The notes under the pieces were generated by a model. The model made no database searches and was not told the origin of the DNA. It was given only the letters and a program-made list of their open reading frames with translations. Shown piece by piece: positions 11,828-22,704 of a stretch of DNA of 64,000 nt (within the stretch, counting starts at the first letter, position 1; each line of letters opens with the position of its first letter). The stretch spans positions 1-64,000 of the forward strand of contig WBZZ01001268.1 of assembly GCA_019918135.1 (NCBI GenBank). Direction: 5' to 3'. Source of the stretch: Paulinella micropora. Its lineage: Eukaryota; Cercozoa; Imbricatea; Euglyphida; Paulinellidae. Both the position numbers and the translations under genes were made by a program.

Positions 11828-12138
11828 CAAAGTAATCTATCACTCAAACGCAGACTTTAGGGAAGCTACCCCGCTAAGGGTAAAGAATAACCGAAGAAAA
11901 GACTTTTAATGACTTTGGGTCACACAAATTTATGATGTTATGACCTTTACAGAATGGTAATACTCATTTGATTCTAGGCATTCCAGACTATGATTCGCGA
12001 ATACTCTAGAAAGTGTCCTTGTCAGTAATAAAGGTATTAATAACTGTCCGGCCTATGAACCTGCCTATGACTAAGACTATCCAAATTACAGGTAAATTGT
12101 CTAGGTGGAGTAACGGGTATTAGTGGTACATTACAACG
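11828..12138 (-). repeat. 5' LTR of the copia element
   Basis: It is the partner of 4587-4900 and should hold the promoter and the RNA start for the minus-strand element. The gag ATG follows immediately, so any primer-binding site (TGGTTATGAGCC on the minus strand) would overlap the gag start codon. I could not assign the priming tRNA. Confidence 0.88.
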
Positions 12139-12313
12139 ATGACACCCCCGCAAGGGCAGTTCCAACACTTCCAGACGGGCCGGTATGTTCAATGAAAATA
12201 CTGGTCCAGACGGATCGGTATGTTCAATGAAAATACTGGTGGCACCGACGGGAATCGAACTGGCGACAGGGCCCATACGGTAGAACTTGACCACTGGGCT
12301 ATCAAGGTGTCCA
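12139..12313 (-). mobile_element. SINE copy 1, tRNA-like half (resumes after copia)
   Basis: It continues the body broken at 4586: the gcagttccaacacttcc block, two hairpin units, and the tRNA-like head ending gctatcaaggtgtcc. On the minus strand the head starts GGACACCTTGATAGCCCAG, with an A box (TAGCCCAGTGG), and has a B box (AGTTCGATTCC). Confidence 0.88.
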
Positions 12314-12847
<534 letters not shown>

Positions 12848-13780
12848 AGTGTTACCCTCTCAAAATCCATCAACCTCTCCCAGTCTGGCGTAATAATGGA
12901 TTTAGAGAGGATGACCAGTAGTGGCAGTTTATCAAAGCAAAAAAACAAATTACCCACGTCCAGCCTTGTTGGCGCAAGAAGTCAACGACTTTCACGTCCG
13001 TGAGCGCTGGTTCTGTTGCAAGCCATATGTAAACAAACAGTGCAAGACAAAAATACCTGTACGCCACACGTAGAAAACTGCCCAATGCAATGCCAGTTCG
13101 TCTGGCCACTCCAGGGTGCTGCAACGGCGCCCACCATGGCGATCTCGTCAGAAAAAAAAAAGAAAAAAAATCCGTCAGAGTGCAAAACGAGAGAGAAACA
13201 CACACATACGCATAGATTGAGAGACTGGATGGAATGTGTGGTCACGCGCATTCTGGTCCCAGTAGCGGGCCTTGGTTGTCGACACACCCTGCCACAAAGT
13301 GACACGGCAAAGAGTAGTCGAAAAAGGGGCAAACGCGGAGGCCCTACATCAAACGTGCCGCAGCACGTACTCCCATGTCCTGGACGGCATTGGCCAGGAT
13401 GAGCTTGGATCTGGTGCTGTCAACCTCACTGGCCGACAGCCCAGGCTGCAAACTCCTATTTCGTTATCCAAAGACACAGGCTCCAACGCCATACCAACGA
13501 CCTCCCCCCACTCCAAAAAGGGCTAGATTTGATTTTTCACCACCTGCAAACCCAAGAAAAGGCAGCACGAGCTATCAGGCCAAAAGTTTTAAAAGAAAAG
13601 GAAGCACGAGCTATCAGGCCAAAACTGTCCAGAAAAAGGTTGTGAACGGTGCCACCTGGGTCGTCGAAGTTTTTTTTTTGGAAGGTTGGCGGTTGGAGAG
13701 GGGATGGTGGGAGGGAGTTCTCGTGTGGGATCAGGCTTTGAAGGGTGGCGGTCGTAGATCGTCAGCCACTTGAGAGCATC
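12848..13780. other. No convincing gene; short direct duplication at 13553-13624
   Basis: The sequence is mixed-composition without a long frame of known type. A duplicated block of about 37 bp containing gcacgagctatcaggccaaaa occurs at about 13563 and 13601. On the plus strand it reads GSTSYQAK twice in one frame, so it may belong to an upstream exon of the spliced gene that follows, but no splice sites can be fixed. Confidence 0.4.
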
Positions 13781-13956
13781 GACATGGGAGGGGCCGACCG
13801 TCCACCTGCTGAGTCTGGCTCGCCGAGCGGGGCAAAGCCTGCGACAGCAAGAGGCACTGGAAACAGAAACAAGAAGACATAGGTTCGTACTCCTTCTCTT
13901 TTTTGCCTTGCTGTGCTGTGCTTGCCGTGATGCAAGGACTCATCGCTGTGTGTGTT

Positions 13957-13989
<33 letters not shown>

Positions 13990-14235
13990 CTGCGTCTGAG
14001 CCAGCCAGGGTCATGAACTTGGACGAGGTAAAGTACGACAGCAAGTACGACTCGCTTTTGTCATGAGGGATGGCCCCTCAGGTCCACTCTCCCTTTCTTT
14101 TTCCGTTATGTTTGCATGTTTGTCTTTGTGCTTTCTCTTATGTCATGTTTTCCCTTTGTGTGCGAGGTGTCAAGACCGAAATCGCCCGACAGTACAACAT
14201 GTGGGTCGTGAGGTATGTATGCTATGTATGCTATG

Positions 14236-14265
14236 TATGCTATGTATCTCTCTCTCTCTCTCTGT

Positions 14266-14338
<73 letters not shown>

Positions 14339-14383
14339 CTCTCTCGCTCTCTCTCTGTCTCTTTCTCTCTCTCTCTCTCTCTA

Positions 14384-14427
<44 letters not shown>

Positions 14428-14467
14428 CGACTCTCTCTCTCTCTCTCCCTCTCTCTCTCTTTCTCTT

Positions 14468-14515
<48 letters not shown>

Positions 14516-14531
14516 TCTCCCTCTCTCTCTC

Positions 14532-14562
<31 letters not shown>

Positions 14563-14628
14563 TTCTCTCTGTCTCTCCCTCTCTGCCCTCTCTCTCTCTC
14601 TCTCTCTCTTTCTCTGTCCTTCTGTCTA

Positions 14629-14675
<47 letters not shown>
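14236..14675. repeat. Long (CT)n tract with interspersed ttctcttcga units
   Basis: About 440 bp of almost pure CT repeat includes several copies of the interruption tttctcttcgactctc. It is flanked by ctatgtatg repeats (14212-14245 and 14676-14780). It lies just upstream of the 14785 splice acceptor and is probably intronic. Confidence 0.9.
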
Positions 14676-14784
14676 ATCTTATGTATCTTATGTATGTTAT
14701 GTATGTTTATGCTATGTATGTTATGCATATTATGTATGTATGTATGTTATGTGTGTTACGTTATGTATGTTATGTATGTTATAG

Positions 14785-15093
14785 GGAGCGGGAAATTGCC
14801 AAGAAGAAGTTGGAGTACCGCGACGCCAGCAAGGAGCCCAGCTCCCGTGGTGCCCCTGTTGGGGGGTTTCAAGTGGAGACCATGTCAGGTGAAATCATCA
14901 CTTCTCCTAACTCAACTGTCCACAAAACAGTCTCCTTGCGGGACAAGTTCGAGCGCGAAAAGGTGGAGTGCCTTCTTGCCTGCAGGGCAGGGTATGAGGT
15001 ACTTTCGCTTCGTTTTGCTTGCTTTTCTTTTGCAAACCTTTGTTGCAGGTACTGTTTCGCAAAATAAAGGAGAGTGATGAAGCCGGCCGTGAG
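14785..15093 (+). CDS. Two exons of an unidentified spliced gene (50-nt intron)
   Basis: Exon one (14785-14998) follows an acceptor ttatag and reads EREIAKKKLEYRDASKEP, then SSRGAPVGGF, VETMSGEI and LRDKFEREKVECLLAC. It ends in GYE at a GAG|GTACTT donor. An intron of exactly 50 nt (14999-15048, GT..TTGCAG) leads in phase 0 to a 45-nt exon, VLFRKIKESDEAGRE, which ends at GAG|GTACGC. Both exons are charged, helical and coiled-coil-like. I do not recognise the family. Upstream exons may lie at 13782-13878 (MGGADRPPAESGS) and near 14010, and downstream ones are not found because the minisatellite begins. A copy of part of exon one sits at 18485-18588. Confidence 0.55.
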
Positions 15094-15104
15094 GTACGCC
15101 TTTT

Positions 15105-16005
15105 TTTGTCCTTTTTTTTCTTCTGTCTTTACCTTGCATTTTTTTCATGCTGTCCACTTATTTCTTTTTGTTCGAAGTTTCTTTCTTTTTTGCTCAGACT
15201 GCTTCCTTTTTTTAAATTTATTCATTAGTGTTGCTTGCTGATGGATGTGGATGGTTTCCCCGCTTGTTATCCGGGGACCACTCTTACTTTTCTTTATTTT
15301 TCTGTCTTTACCTTGTATTTTTTTTTTCATGCTATTCACTTTTTTTTGGTTCGAAGTTTCTTTCTTTTTTGCTCAGACTGCTTCCTTTTTTAAAATTTAT
15401 TCATTAGTATTTCTTGCTGATGGGTGTGGATGGTTTCCCTTCTTGTTATCCGAGGACCACTCTTACTTTTCTTTATTTTTTCTGTCTTTACCTTGTATTT
15501 TTTTTTCATGCTGTCCACCTTTTTTTTTGTTCGAAGTTTCTTTCTTTTTTGCTCAGACTGCTTCCTTTTTTAAAATTAATGTTGCTTGCTGATGGGTGTG
15601 GATGGTTTCCCCGCTTGTTATCCGGGGACCACTCTTACTTTTCTTTATTTTTTCTGTCTTTACCTTGTATTTTTTTCATGCTGCCGACTTTTTTTTGTTG
15701 TTCGAAGTTTCTTTCTTTTTTGCTCAGACTGCTTCCTTTTTTAAAATTTATTCATTAGTATTGCTTGCTGATGGGTGTGGATGGTTTCCCTTCTTGTTAT
15801 CCGAGGACCAATCTTACTTTTCTTTTTTTTTCTGTCTTTACTTTGTATTTTTTTTCATGCTGTCCACTTTTTTTTTTGTTCGAAGTTTCTTTCTTTTTTG
15901 CTCAGACTGCTTCCTTTTTTAAAATTTATTCATTAGTATTGCTTGCTGATGGGTGTGGATGGTTTACCCGCTTGTTATCCGGGGACCACTCTTACTTTTC
16001 TTTAT
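15105..16005. repeat. Minisatellite, five units of about 178 bp, alternating A and B types
   Basis: Anchored on gtggatggtttcc, units occur at about 15240, 15420, 15595, 15772 and 15950. Units 1, 3 and 5 read ccgcttgttatccggggacc and units 2 and 4 read cccttcttgttatccgagga, so the array is built from A-B dimers of about 355 bp. It is T-rich and probably intronic. Long frames through it are artefacts of the repeat. Confidence 0.85.
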
Positions 16006-16013
16006 TTAGTAGT

Positions 16014-16180
16014 AGTTGTGCTTGCCGTGGTGCCTGGCGGGATTGAGCACCCGCTGCCCACGGACACAACAGCTTACATTGCATTGAGTACAAAACAGTA
16101 GGCCAGTTGTGCTTGCCGTGGTGCCTGGCGGGATTGAGCACCCGCTGCCCACGGACACAACAGCTTATATTGCAAAGTTA
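16014..16180. repeat. Direct duplication of a block of about 70 bp
   Basis: The block agttgtgcttgccgtggtgc through cacaacagctta occurs at 16014-16078 and again at 16102-16168, almost unchanged, just before the SINE tail at 16198. Its gcgggattgagcaccc segment faintly resembles a tRNA T arm on the minus strand, but this is not enough to call a second SINE. Confidence 0.7.
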
Positions 16181-16197
16181 TTGTTGAACTCGTACAC

Positions 16198-16198
16198 A

Positions 16199-16247
<49 letters not shown>

Positions 16248-16541
16248 GTGCTTCTCTGTCAATGGCTGATGCATTTCTGCACATGCGCCTCCATCGTCTC
16301 ACCCGTGAGGGGAGTACGAAGAATTGACGATAGGCTCTAATGACACCCCCGCAAGGGCAGTTCCAACACTTCCAGACGGACCGGTATGTTCAATGAAAAT
16401 ACTGGTCCGGACGGACCTGTATGTTCAATGAAAATACTGGTGGCACCGACGGGAATCGAACTGGCGACAGGGCCCAAATGGTAGAACTTGACCACTGGGC
16501 TATCACGGTGTCCAATTGACCACTGGGCTATCACGGTGTCC
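16198..16541 (-). mobile_element. SINE copy 3 with duplicated head end
   Basis: It has the tail, body, two hairpin units and tRNA-like head of copy 2. The last 28 bp of the head (ttgaccactgggctatcacg and following) are repeated in tandem at 16514-16541, so the A box occurs twice. Confidence 0.85.
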
Positions 16542-16566
16542 AATAATAATAATAATAATAATAATA

Positions 16567-16862
16567 AGCCCCTTTTGGGATCATTGGTAAAAGACCAGCC
16601 GCCACTCCCAATTCAGATACTTGAGGTAATTGGGGAGTAACCGAAGATTCCACGCTAGTAGCTAATGTAGCACCTTCGGGTGCTACCTTAGCGAAACACG
16701 TGGTTCTGTGTTGTTACTACCATCTCGAATAGTACTGATGCCGGAACCGGTTGGTGTTAACCGACACCTGCCCCGGTTGACACCCGTTCTCACAGGGCGA
16801 GACAACAACAACAATAATAATAATAATAATTGGGAATTAACCGAAGATTCCACGCTAGTAGC
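16567..16862. repeat. Repeat module D between AAT tracts
   Basis: A unique-looking block has the internal duplicate ccgaagattccacgctagta (16640 and 16841). The phrase gttactaccatctc at about 16716 recurs near 18730, again next to AAT repeats. Its nature is unknown; it may be a piece of another AAT-tailed element. Confidence 0.5.
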
Positions 16863-16942
<80 letters not shown>

Positions 16943-17173
16943 GTGCTTCTCTGTCAATGGCTGATGCAAATCTGCACATGCGCCTCCATCGTCTCACCCG
17001 TGAGGGGAGTACGAAGAATCGACGATAGGCTCTAATGACACCCCCGCAAGGGCAGTTCCAACACTTCCAGACGGACCGGTATGTTCAATGAAAATACCGG
17101 TGGCACCGACGGGAATCGAACTGGCGACAGGGCCCAGATGGTAAAACTTGACCACTGGGCTATCACGGTGTCC
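16863..17173 (-). mobile_element. SINE copy 4 (single hairpin unit)
   Basis: It has the same head, body and tail as copy 2, but only one of the two accggtatgttcaatg units is present, so this is a shorter subfamily or a deletion between the tandem units. Confidence 0.88.
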
Positions 17174-17219
<46 letters not shown>

Positions 17220-17223
<4 letters not shown>

Positions 17224-17380
17224 ATATCTGAGGCGTACTGATGCAGCTAATGGCATATCCTCAACGGACATAAGCCTCCAATACCCTTGTTCGAGGTCCT
17301 CCACCCCCCCGTGTCAGTCTCTCGCCTGATGATCGGGGCCACCGATGGAGCTCCTGAGGGCAAGACTGCACTAAGCCGAG

Positions 17381-17385
<5 letters not shown>
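17220..17385 (-). repeat. Repeat family B copy 2 (5' truncated)
   Basis: It matches the 3' part of copy 1 from ctatatctgaggcgtactga to ctaagccgaggtta, then runs directly into AAT repeats (17386-17445). On the minus strand it is a 5'-truncated copy with an (ATT)n tail. Confidence 0.65.
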
Positions 17386-17447
<62 letters not shown>

Positions 17448-17513
17448 CAAAGACCTTGTCAGGTGAAATCATCATTAATAATAATATTGATAATAATAAT
17501 GGTAATAATAATA

Positions 17514-17575
<62 letters not shown>

Positions 17576-17578
<3 letters not shown>

Positions 17579-18038
17579 TATCTGAGGCGTACTGATGCAG
17601 GTAATGGCATATCCTCAACGGACATAAGCCTCCAATACCCTTGTTCGAGGTCCTCCACCCCCGTGTCAGTCTCTCGCCTGATGATCGGGGCCACCGATGG
17701 AGCTCCTGAGGGCAAGACTGCACTAAGCCGAGGTTATTCCGCAGTCCCAGCAACCTCTTGCAAGACGTCACCGAATCCTCGAAATCCCACCCATAACAAT
17801 CTGGTGTCTGCTGGGTCCTGGGCTATCAACCAGCATATGCGGAGTTTAAGATCTTTTACGCGCGCAACAACCCTCCTCCCCAGCATCTACCACCAAAGGG
17901 TTATGAGTTGGCGTCACAGTTTAACGCCTTGAGGCCATTGGGCTGGAACTCTGTTTAGCAAGTGTGACTAGGTTTTTTCATCGGGAATTCCCTCAAATAT
18001 GTCACAGTCAACACTCCAAGGCAGATTTACTATATCTG

Positions 18039-18039
<1 letters not shown>
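17576..18039 (-). repeat. Repeat family B copy 3 (longest)
   Basis: This copy contains everything in copies 1 and 2 and extends about 160 bp further 5' on the minus strand (through catcaaagggttatgagttgg-like sequence to about 18039). It lacks a 43-bp segment present in copy 1 (about 4237-4279). On the minus strand one phase reads EDLEQGYWRLMSVEDMP in all copies, a hint of coding sequence near the 3' end. Confidence 0.6.
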
Positions 18040-18093
<54 letters not shown>

Positions 18094-18132
18094 TAGTAAT
18101 AACAATAATAATAATAATAATAATACTAATAC

Positions 18133-18164
<32 letters not shown>

Positions 18165-18430
18165 GTGCTTCTCTGTCAATGGCTGATGCATTTCTGCACA
18201 TGCGCCTCCATCGTCTCACCCGTGAGGGGAGTACGAAGAATTGACGATAAGCTCTAATGACACCCCCGCAAGGGCAGTTCCAACACTTCCAGACGGGCCG
18301 GTATGTTCAATGAAAATACTGGTCCAGACGGATCGTTACGTTCAATGAAAATACTGGTGGCACCGACGGGAATCGAACTGGCGACAGGGCCCAGATGGTA
18401 GAACTTGACCAATGGGCTATCACGATGTCC
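18040..18430 (-). mobile_element. SINE copy 5
   Basis: A long interrupted AAT tail (18040-18163) is followed by the SINE body and tRNA-like head ending ctatcacgatgtcc. A new AAT tract starts directly at the head. Confidence 0.88.
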
Positions 18431-18484
18431 ATAATAATAATAATAATAATGATAATAATGAATTTCCTGAAAGGGGGGGGGGGT

Positions 18485-18697
<213 letters not shown>

Positions 18698-18745
18698 AAT
18701 ACTAATAATAATAATACGTGGGTCTGTGATGTTACTACCATCTCC

Positions 18746-19036
18746 AATAATAATAGTAATAATAGTAATAGTGCTTCTCTGTCAATGGCTGATGCATTTT
18801 TGCACATGCGCCTCCATCGTCTCACCCGTGAGGGGAGTACGAAGAATTGACGATAAGCTCTAATGACACCCCCGCAAGGGCAGTTCCAACACTTCCAGAC
18901 GGGCCGGTGTGTTCAATGAAAATACTGGTCCAGACGGATCGGTATGTTCAATGAAAATACTGGTGGCACCGACGGGAATCGAACTGGCGACAGGGCCCAG
19001 ATGGTAGAACTTGACCACTGGGCTATCACGGTGTCC
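18746..19036 (-). mobile_element. SINE copy 6
   Basis: It has a short tail, the standard body, two hairpin units and the tRNA-like head ending tatcacggtgtcc. An AAT tract follows at once. Confidence 0.88.
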
Positions 19037-19051
19037 AAAATAATAATAATG

Positions 19052-19100
<49 letters not shown>

Positions 19101-19111
<11 letters not shown>

Positions 19112-19284
19112 GTGTATCTCCTGCCAATTGCTGAGCCAAAAGGCCATGTGCATCCAGTCCTCCATTCCATAAGGAAAGTCTCCACACCAATCGGTGGAAT
19201 AAAGGAAGTGACGGCATAGAACATTACTCTAGGAGCTTTATACCAATCAGCCCATGGAAAGGACCGATGGCCTATGTACTCCCT
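19101..19284 (-). repeat. Repeat module E between AAT tracts
   Basis: A block of about 184 bp is bounded by AAT repeats on both sides. On the minus strand it reads REYIGHRSFPWADWYKAP, FLMEWRTGC and PFGSAIGRRY without a stop, ending in an (ATT)n tail. It may be the 3' end of a retroposed transcript. I do not recognise the peptide. Confidence 0.5.
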
Positions 19285-19285
19285 A

Positions 19286-19317
<32 letters not shown>

Positions 19318-19593
19318 TAATAATAGTGCTTCTCTGTCAATGGCTGATGCATTTCTGCACATGCGCCTCCATCGTCTCACCCGTGAGGGGAGTACGAAGA
19401 ATTGACGATAAGCTCTAATGACACCCCCGCAAGGGCAGTTCCAACACTTCCAGACGGGCCGGTATGTTCAATGAAAATACTGGTCCAGAAATAGACCGGT
19501 ATGTTCAATGAAAATACTGGTGGCACCGACGGGAATCGAACTGGCGACAGGGCCCAGATGGTAGAACTTGACCACTGGGCTATCACGGTGTCC

Positions 19594-19594
<1 letters not shown>
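19285..19594 (-). mobile_element. SINE copy 7
   Basis: Complete copy. The second hairpin unit is altered (ccagaaatagaccggtatg). Confidence 0.88.
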
Positions 19595-19639
<45 letters not shown>

Positions 19640-19904
19640 GTGCTTCTCTGTCAATGGCTGATGCATTTCTGCACATGCGCCTCCATCGTCTCACCCGTGA
19701 GGGGAGTACGAAGAATTGACGATAGGCTGTAATGACACACCCGCAAGGGCAGTTCCAGCACTTCCAGACGGACCGGTATGTTCAATGAAAATACTGGTCC
19801 AGACGGACCGGTATGTTCAATGAAAATACTGGTGGCACCGACGGGAATCGAACTGGCGACAGGGCCCAGATGGTAGGACTTGACCACTGGGCTATCACGG
19901 TGTC
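19595..19904 (-). mobile_element. SINE copy 8
   Basis: Complete copy whose tail directly abuts the head of copy 7, so the two are in tandem without spacer. A further AAT/ATC repeat (19907-19988) adjoins its own head. Confidence 0.88.
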
Positions 19905-19908
19905 ATAA

Positions 19909-19959
<51 letters not shown>

Positions 19960-20265
19960 CATCATCATCATCATCATAATAATAATATATATTTTGCCCA
20001 AATGTAGCTACAAAACGATAACCAGAATCGTGATCGTGAAAGGGTGGGTCCCGCTGTAGATATGCACTACAGGGAGATGGGTCGGGAATTCCTCCAAACC
20101 CTAGGCTTGCCGGAGGGTAATATTTGGCGCTCAGTCGCGAACCAAAAAATCCGTATCCCACAACAAAATGGTCGGGTTCTTGTTGACAGACTCATGTAGG
20201 GCCGTGCAGACAGTCAGGAAGCCCGGGGTAGAAATACGTGGACCTCAACCGATGCTTCGCGTGCC

Positions 20266-21186
20266 ATGGACACTATCAATCCCATCACTGCACCCCCTCC
20301 TGATTGGAGGGTCCCATTTCGCCAGCTGTCTAGTAATAGCGAGAATAGCGCGTCTAGTTCGTCAAGCCGCGGCTCCACTGCCGGGCGGAGGAAGCTGAGA
20401 CTTGCGCACAACCCGGGATTGGAGCCGATGCTTGATGATATTTATGGAGAACCTGAGTCACGCGTCACTGCATATATGTCTGCCTCGTCTTCATCGTCAC
20501 CGTCGCCAGCATTTATGTCTGCCTCGTCTTCATTGTCACCGTCGCCAGCATATATGTCTGCCTCGTCTTCATCGTCACCGTCGCCAGCATTTATGTCTGC
20601 CTCGTCTTCATCGTCACCGTCGCCAGCATATATATCTGCCTCGTCGTCGTCATCGTCTTACGGTGTGAAAAGGGAAAGTTCTTCGTCCTCGTCTCCACCC
20701 CCTTTGTCGCCTGCCCGGTCATCCCAGTCTGTCTTATCGTCGCGGCCCCTGTCGCACTCTGCCTCGAGCTTGTCGTCTGCTTCATCGGTCTCTTCATTGT
20801 CGCGCTTTGCGTCGTCCTTGTCACCTGTGTCTTCTGCTTCGTCAATCGCGTCATTGTCACCACGCTCTAGCTCGTCGCCCTCGTCTGCTGTCGTTGTCAA
20901 ACGCGAGGAGGGCGTAGCATCGTCTGCGTCGTCCTCTTCTTTGCCAATAGACATGTCTGCGTCGTCCTCTTCTTTGCCAATAGACATAGATTGTCGCATT
21001 TGTCATAGCCCAATAGACGACATAAGATTTGAGGAGGTTAGTGACATAGGTAAGCGTCAGGCTCTGTTAACATGTTGCAATGTTTCATATCATCGCAACT
21101 GCATAGAGAGGTGGTGGAACACCAACAACGAGAACGCTGAACGGACTGTTTGCCCCTATGTAAGAAACAGGAGGATTCTTACCTAA
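20266..21186 (+). CDS. Serine-rich RING-like protein
   Basis: The 306-residue frame starts at ATG 20266. Residues 69-125 hold 39-bp tandem repeats encoding MSASSSSSPSPAY/F, followed by a long Ser-rich region. Residues 243-299 form a RING-like zinc domain: C243-x2-C246, C270 or C271, H276, C279, WW, and C296-P. RING domains usually recruit an E2 ubiquitin-conjugating enzyme. The eighth ligand should be Cys at position 299 (CPxC), but here it is Val (CPYVR). The codons at that point read TAT|GTAAGA, a strong splice-donor consensus, so the last Cys may come from a downstream exon, or a frame break may have removed it. Two VKRE sites (134 and 211) fit the sumoylation consensus. Confidence 0.6.
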   Translation: MDTINPITAPPPDWRVPFRQLSSNSENSASSSSSRGSTAGRRKLRLAHNPGLEPMLDDIYGEPESRVTAYMSASSSSSPSPAFMSASSSLSPSPAYMSASSSSSPSPAFMSASSSSSPSPAYISASSSSSSYGVKRESSSSSSPPPLSPARSSQSVLSSRPLSHSASSLSSASSVSSLSRFASSLSPVSSASSIASLSPRSSSSPSSAVVVKREEGVASSASSSSLPIDMSASSSSLPIDIDCRICHSPIDDIRFEEVSDIGKRQALLTCCNVSYHRNCIERWWNTNNENAERTVCPYVRNRRILT

Positions 21187-21188
21187 CC

Positions 21189-21559
21189 TCGTACAAGTAC
21201 GGGCACGAAAGAATTCACTGGGTACCCGTGAGTACGTGACGGTAGATTCCGGCTCCAACGACGACGATTGGTGGGAAGATGAGCGAGTTGGTGAGCAAGT
21301 TGGTGCAAGTTTCGAGGGTTGCGGCTCCGATGACCCATGGGAACGGGTTAATGCAACTGACCTGGCAGCTGCTGTCAAGGCAGAGCCAGAGTTGAAGTCT
21401 GCGTCTGGCACTGCCAGGGTGCTAAGAAATCGGAATCCCCCCGCCCCAGCCCCGCGGTATCAGGATGAGGAGTACGAGCGGGCGACAGTAATAGACATTC
21501 AATTTGCGTCCGGTCTGGCTCAACCCATGGAGACAGAGGAGGATCAGCAGGTGGTGTAG
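21189..21559 (+). CDS. Acidic frame downstream of the RING protein, possible further exon
   Basis: From about 21236 an open frame reads DSGSNDDDWWEDERVGEQ, then AAAVKAEPELKSAS, and ends EDQQVV at 21559. A possible acceptor (gacggtag at about 21239) precedes it. Composition resembles the Ser/acidic RING protein and a VKAE sumoylation-like site recurs, so it may be the same gene after splicing. The frame could also be fortuitous. Confidence 0.35.
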
Positions 21560-21739
21560 GCAGTGGCAGCGTCTTTGCAAGAAGCTAAGACAAAGAGTAG
21601 TCAAAAAAGGAGGAAACCCAACAGGAAACCCGCGCGGCCAAAGCCGCAAAATTTGCCGACGCGTTGGTGCTCAAGGCGGACGAGTTCGGTAGGCGACTCA
21701 AGCGTTTCAAGGAAGAAATGGTCTTCTTGTTCTTTTCTT

Positions 21740-21920
21740 TCCTGCTCTTTCTCTATTTCTTTCTTTCTTTCTTTCTTTCTTTCTTTTTTTTTTTTTGTTT
21801 TTTTTTGCACAAGTTGACTCCCCCCCCCCCCCCCCCGAGCTACCGGTGGCTGGCCAGGTGTCGCTTCCCGCGTCGGCAACAGTACACTCCCCCCTTTCCT
21901 CTTGCTCTTTCTTTTTTCTT

Positions 21921-22019
<99 letters not shown>

Positions 22020-22024
22020 TTAAT

Positions 22025-22055
<31 letters not shown>

Positions 22056-22315
22056 TTCATTTATTTATTTATTGACAAAGCTTGATATCTCCCCCGTGTC
22101 GGCGGTGGCTGGCCAGGCGTCGCTCCCCGCGTCGGCAACAGTACACTCCCCCCTTTCCTCTTGCTCTTTCTTTTTTTCTTTTATTTATTTATTTATTTAT
22201 TTATTTATTTGCCACAGCTTGATATTATCCCCCCCGTGTCGGCGGTGGCTGGCCAGGTGTCGCTCCCCGCGTCAGCAACAGTACACTATCCATTTCCTCT
22301 TGCTCTTTCTTATAT
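21740..22315. repeat. Three-fold block repeat with (CTTT), (C) and (TTTA) runs
   Basis: A block of about 75 bp (ggtggctggccaggtgtcgc to cctcttgctctttct) occurs three times, at about 21845, 22100 and 22243. The first two copies are followed by (TTTA)n runs of different length (21920-22075 and 22180-22210), the third by (TA)n. It is a minisatellite with microsatellite spacers. Confidence 0.8.
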
Positions 22316-22328
22316 ATATATATATATA

Positions 22329-22704
22329 TTTATATATATAAACCTGTCCATTCATACAATAAATAGAAAAAACACACATAGGAAGACATAAAAAACGACA
22401 TAGGAAGCAAAAAAACATACACTTGTTTTACAAAAAAACGACAAACTAAGCACACTAAGAGAGATTTAGACAAAATAACGACAAAAACACCATTTTATTT
22501 CATAAAATTGTATATATACTTCGTTTATATGGTTTTTGTCGTTATTTTGTCTAAATCCCTCTTAGTGTGCTTAGTTTTTCTTTTTTTAAAAAACAAGGGT
22601 ATGTTTTTTTGCTTCCTATGTCGTTTTTTATGTCTTCCTATGTATGTTTTTTCTGTTTTTCTGTGCTTGTATTTATTGTATGAATGGACAGGTTTATATA
22701 TAAA
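22329..22704. mobile_element. Foldback (MITE-like) element with arms of about 165 bp
   Basis: The left arm begins tatataaacctgtccattca and the right arm ends tgaatggacaggtttatata. Over most of their length the arms are reverse complements, including ggaagacataaaaaacgaca and gatttagacaaaataacgac. The centre (about 22493-22532) is a 40-nt non-palindromic loop. No coding capacity. A foldback DNA transposon is the simplest reading; its position directly beside the virus-like island is noted in the findings. Confidence 0.75.

Larger units (their letters stand above)
4587..12138 (-). mobile_element. Full-length Ty1/copia LTR retrotransposon in a SINE
   Basis: Two direct repeats of about 312 bp (4587-4900 and 11828-12138) flank gag, an accessory zinc domain, protease, integrase, RT and RNase H in the copia order, all on the minus strand. 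The LTRs differ at only a handful of sites, so insertion was recent. The flanking SINE is interrupted with the short duplication ATGAC on both sides (4582-4586 and 12139-12143), the 5-bp target duplication expected of copia integrases. The LTR ends do not show a clean TG..CA, so the exact boundary may be off by 1-3 bp. Coding lesions listed below make this copy probably non-autonomous. Confidence 0.9.

Noticed and set aside
14063..14784. Long Ser/Leu-rich proteins across the CT tract
   Set aside because: They are direct translations of (CT)n; the reverse strand gives an equally long Arg/Glu frame.
15105..16005. CRISPR-like array
   Set aside because: The units are about 178 bp and similar over their whole length, with no short repeat plus unique spacers, and the context is eukaryotic.
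20266..21186. A herpesvirus ICP0-like viral regulator
   Set aside because: The Ser-rich RING combination is superficially similar, but the zinc ligands are incomplete and no other related viral gene is nearby.
22493..22532. A telomere-resolution site at the foldback centre
   Set aside because: Known resolvase sites are perfect palindromes at the centre; this loop is asymmetric apart from a 7-bp stem (attttat/ataaaat).
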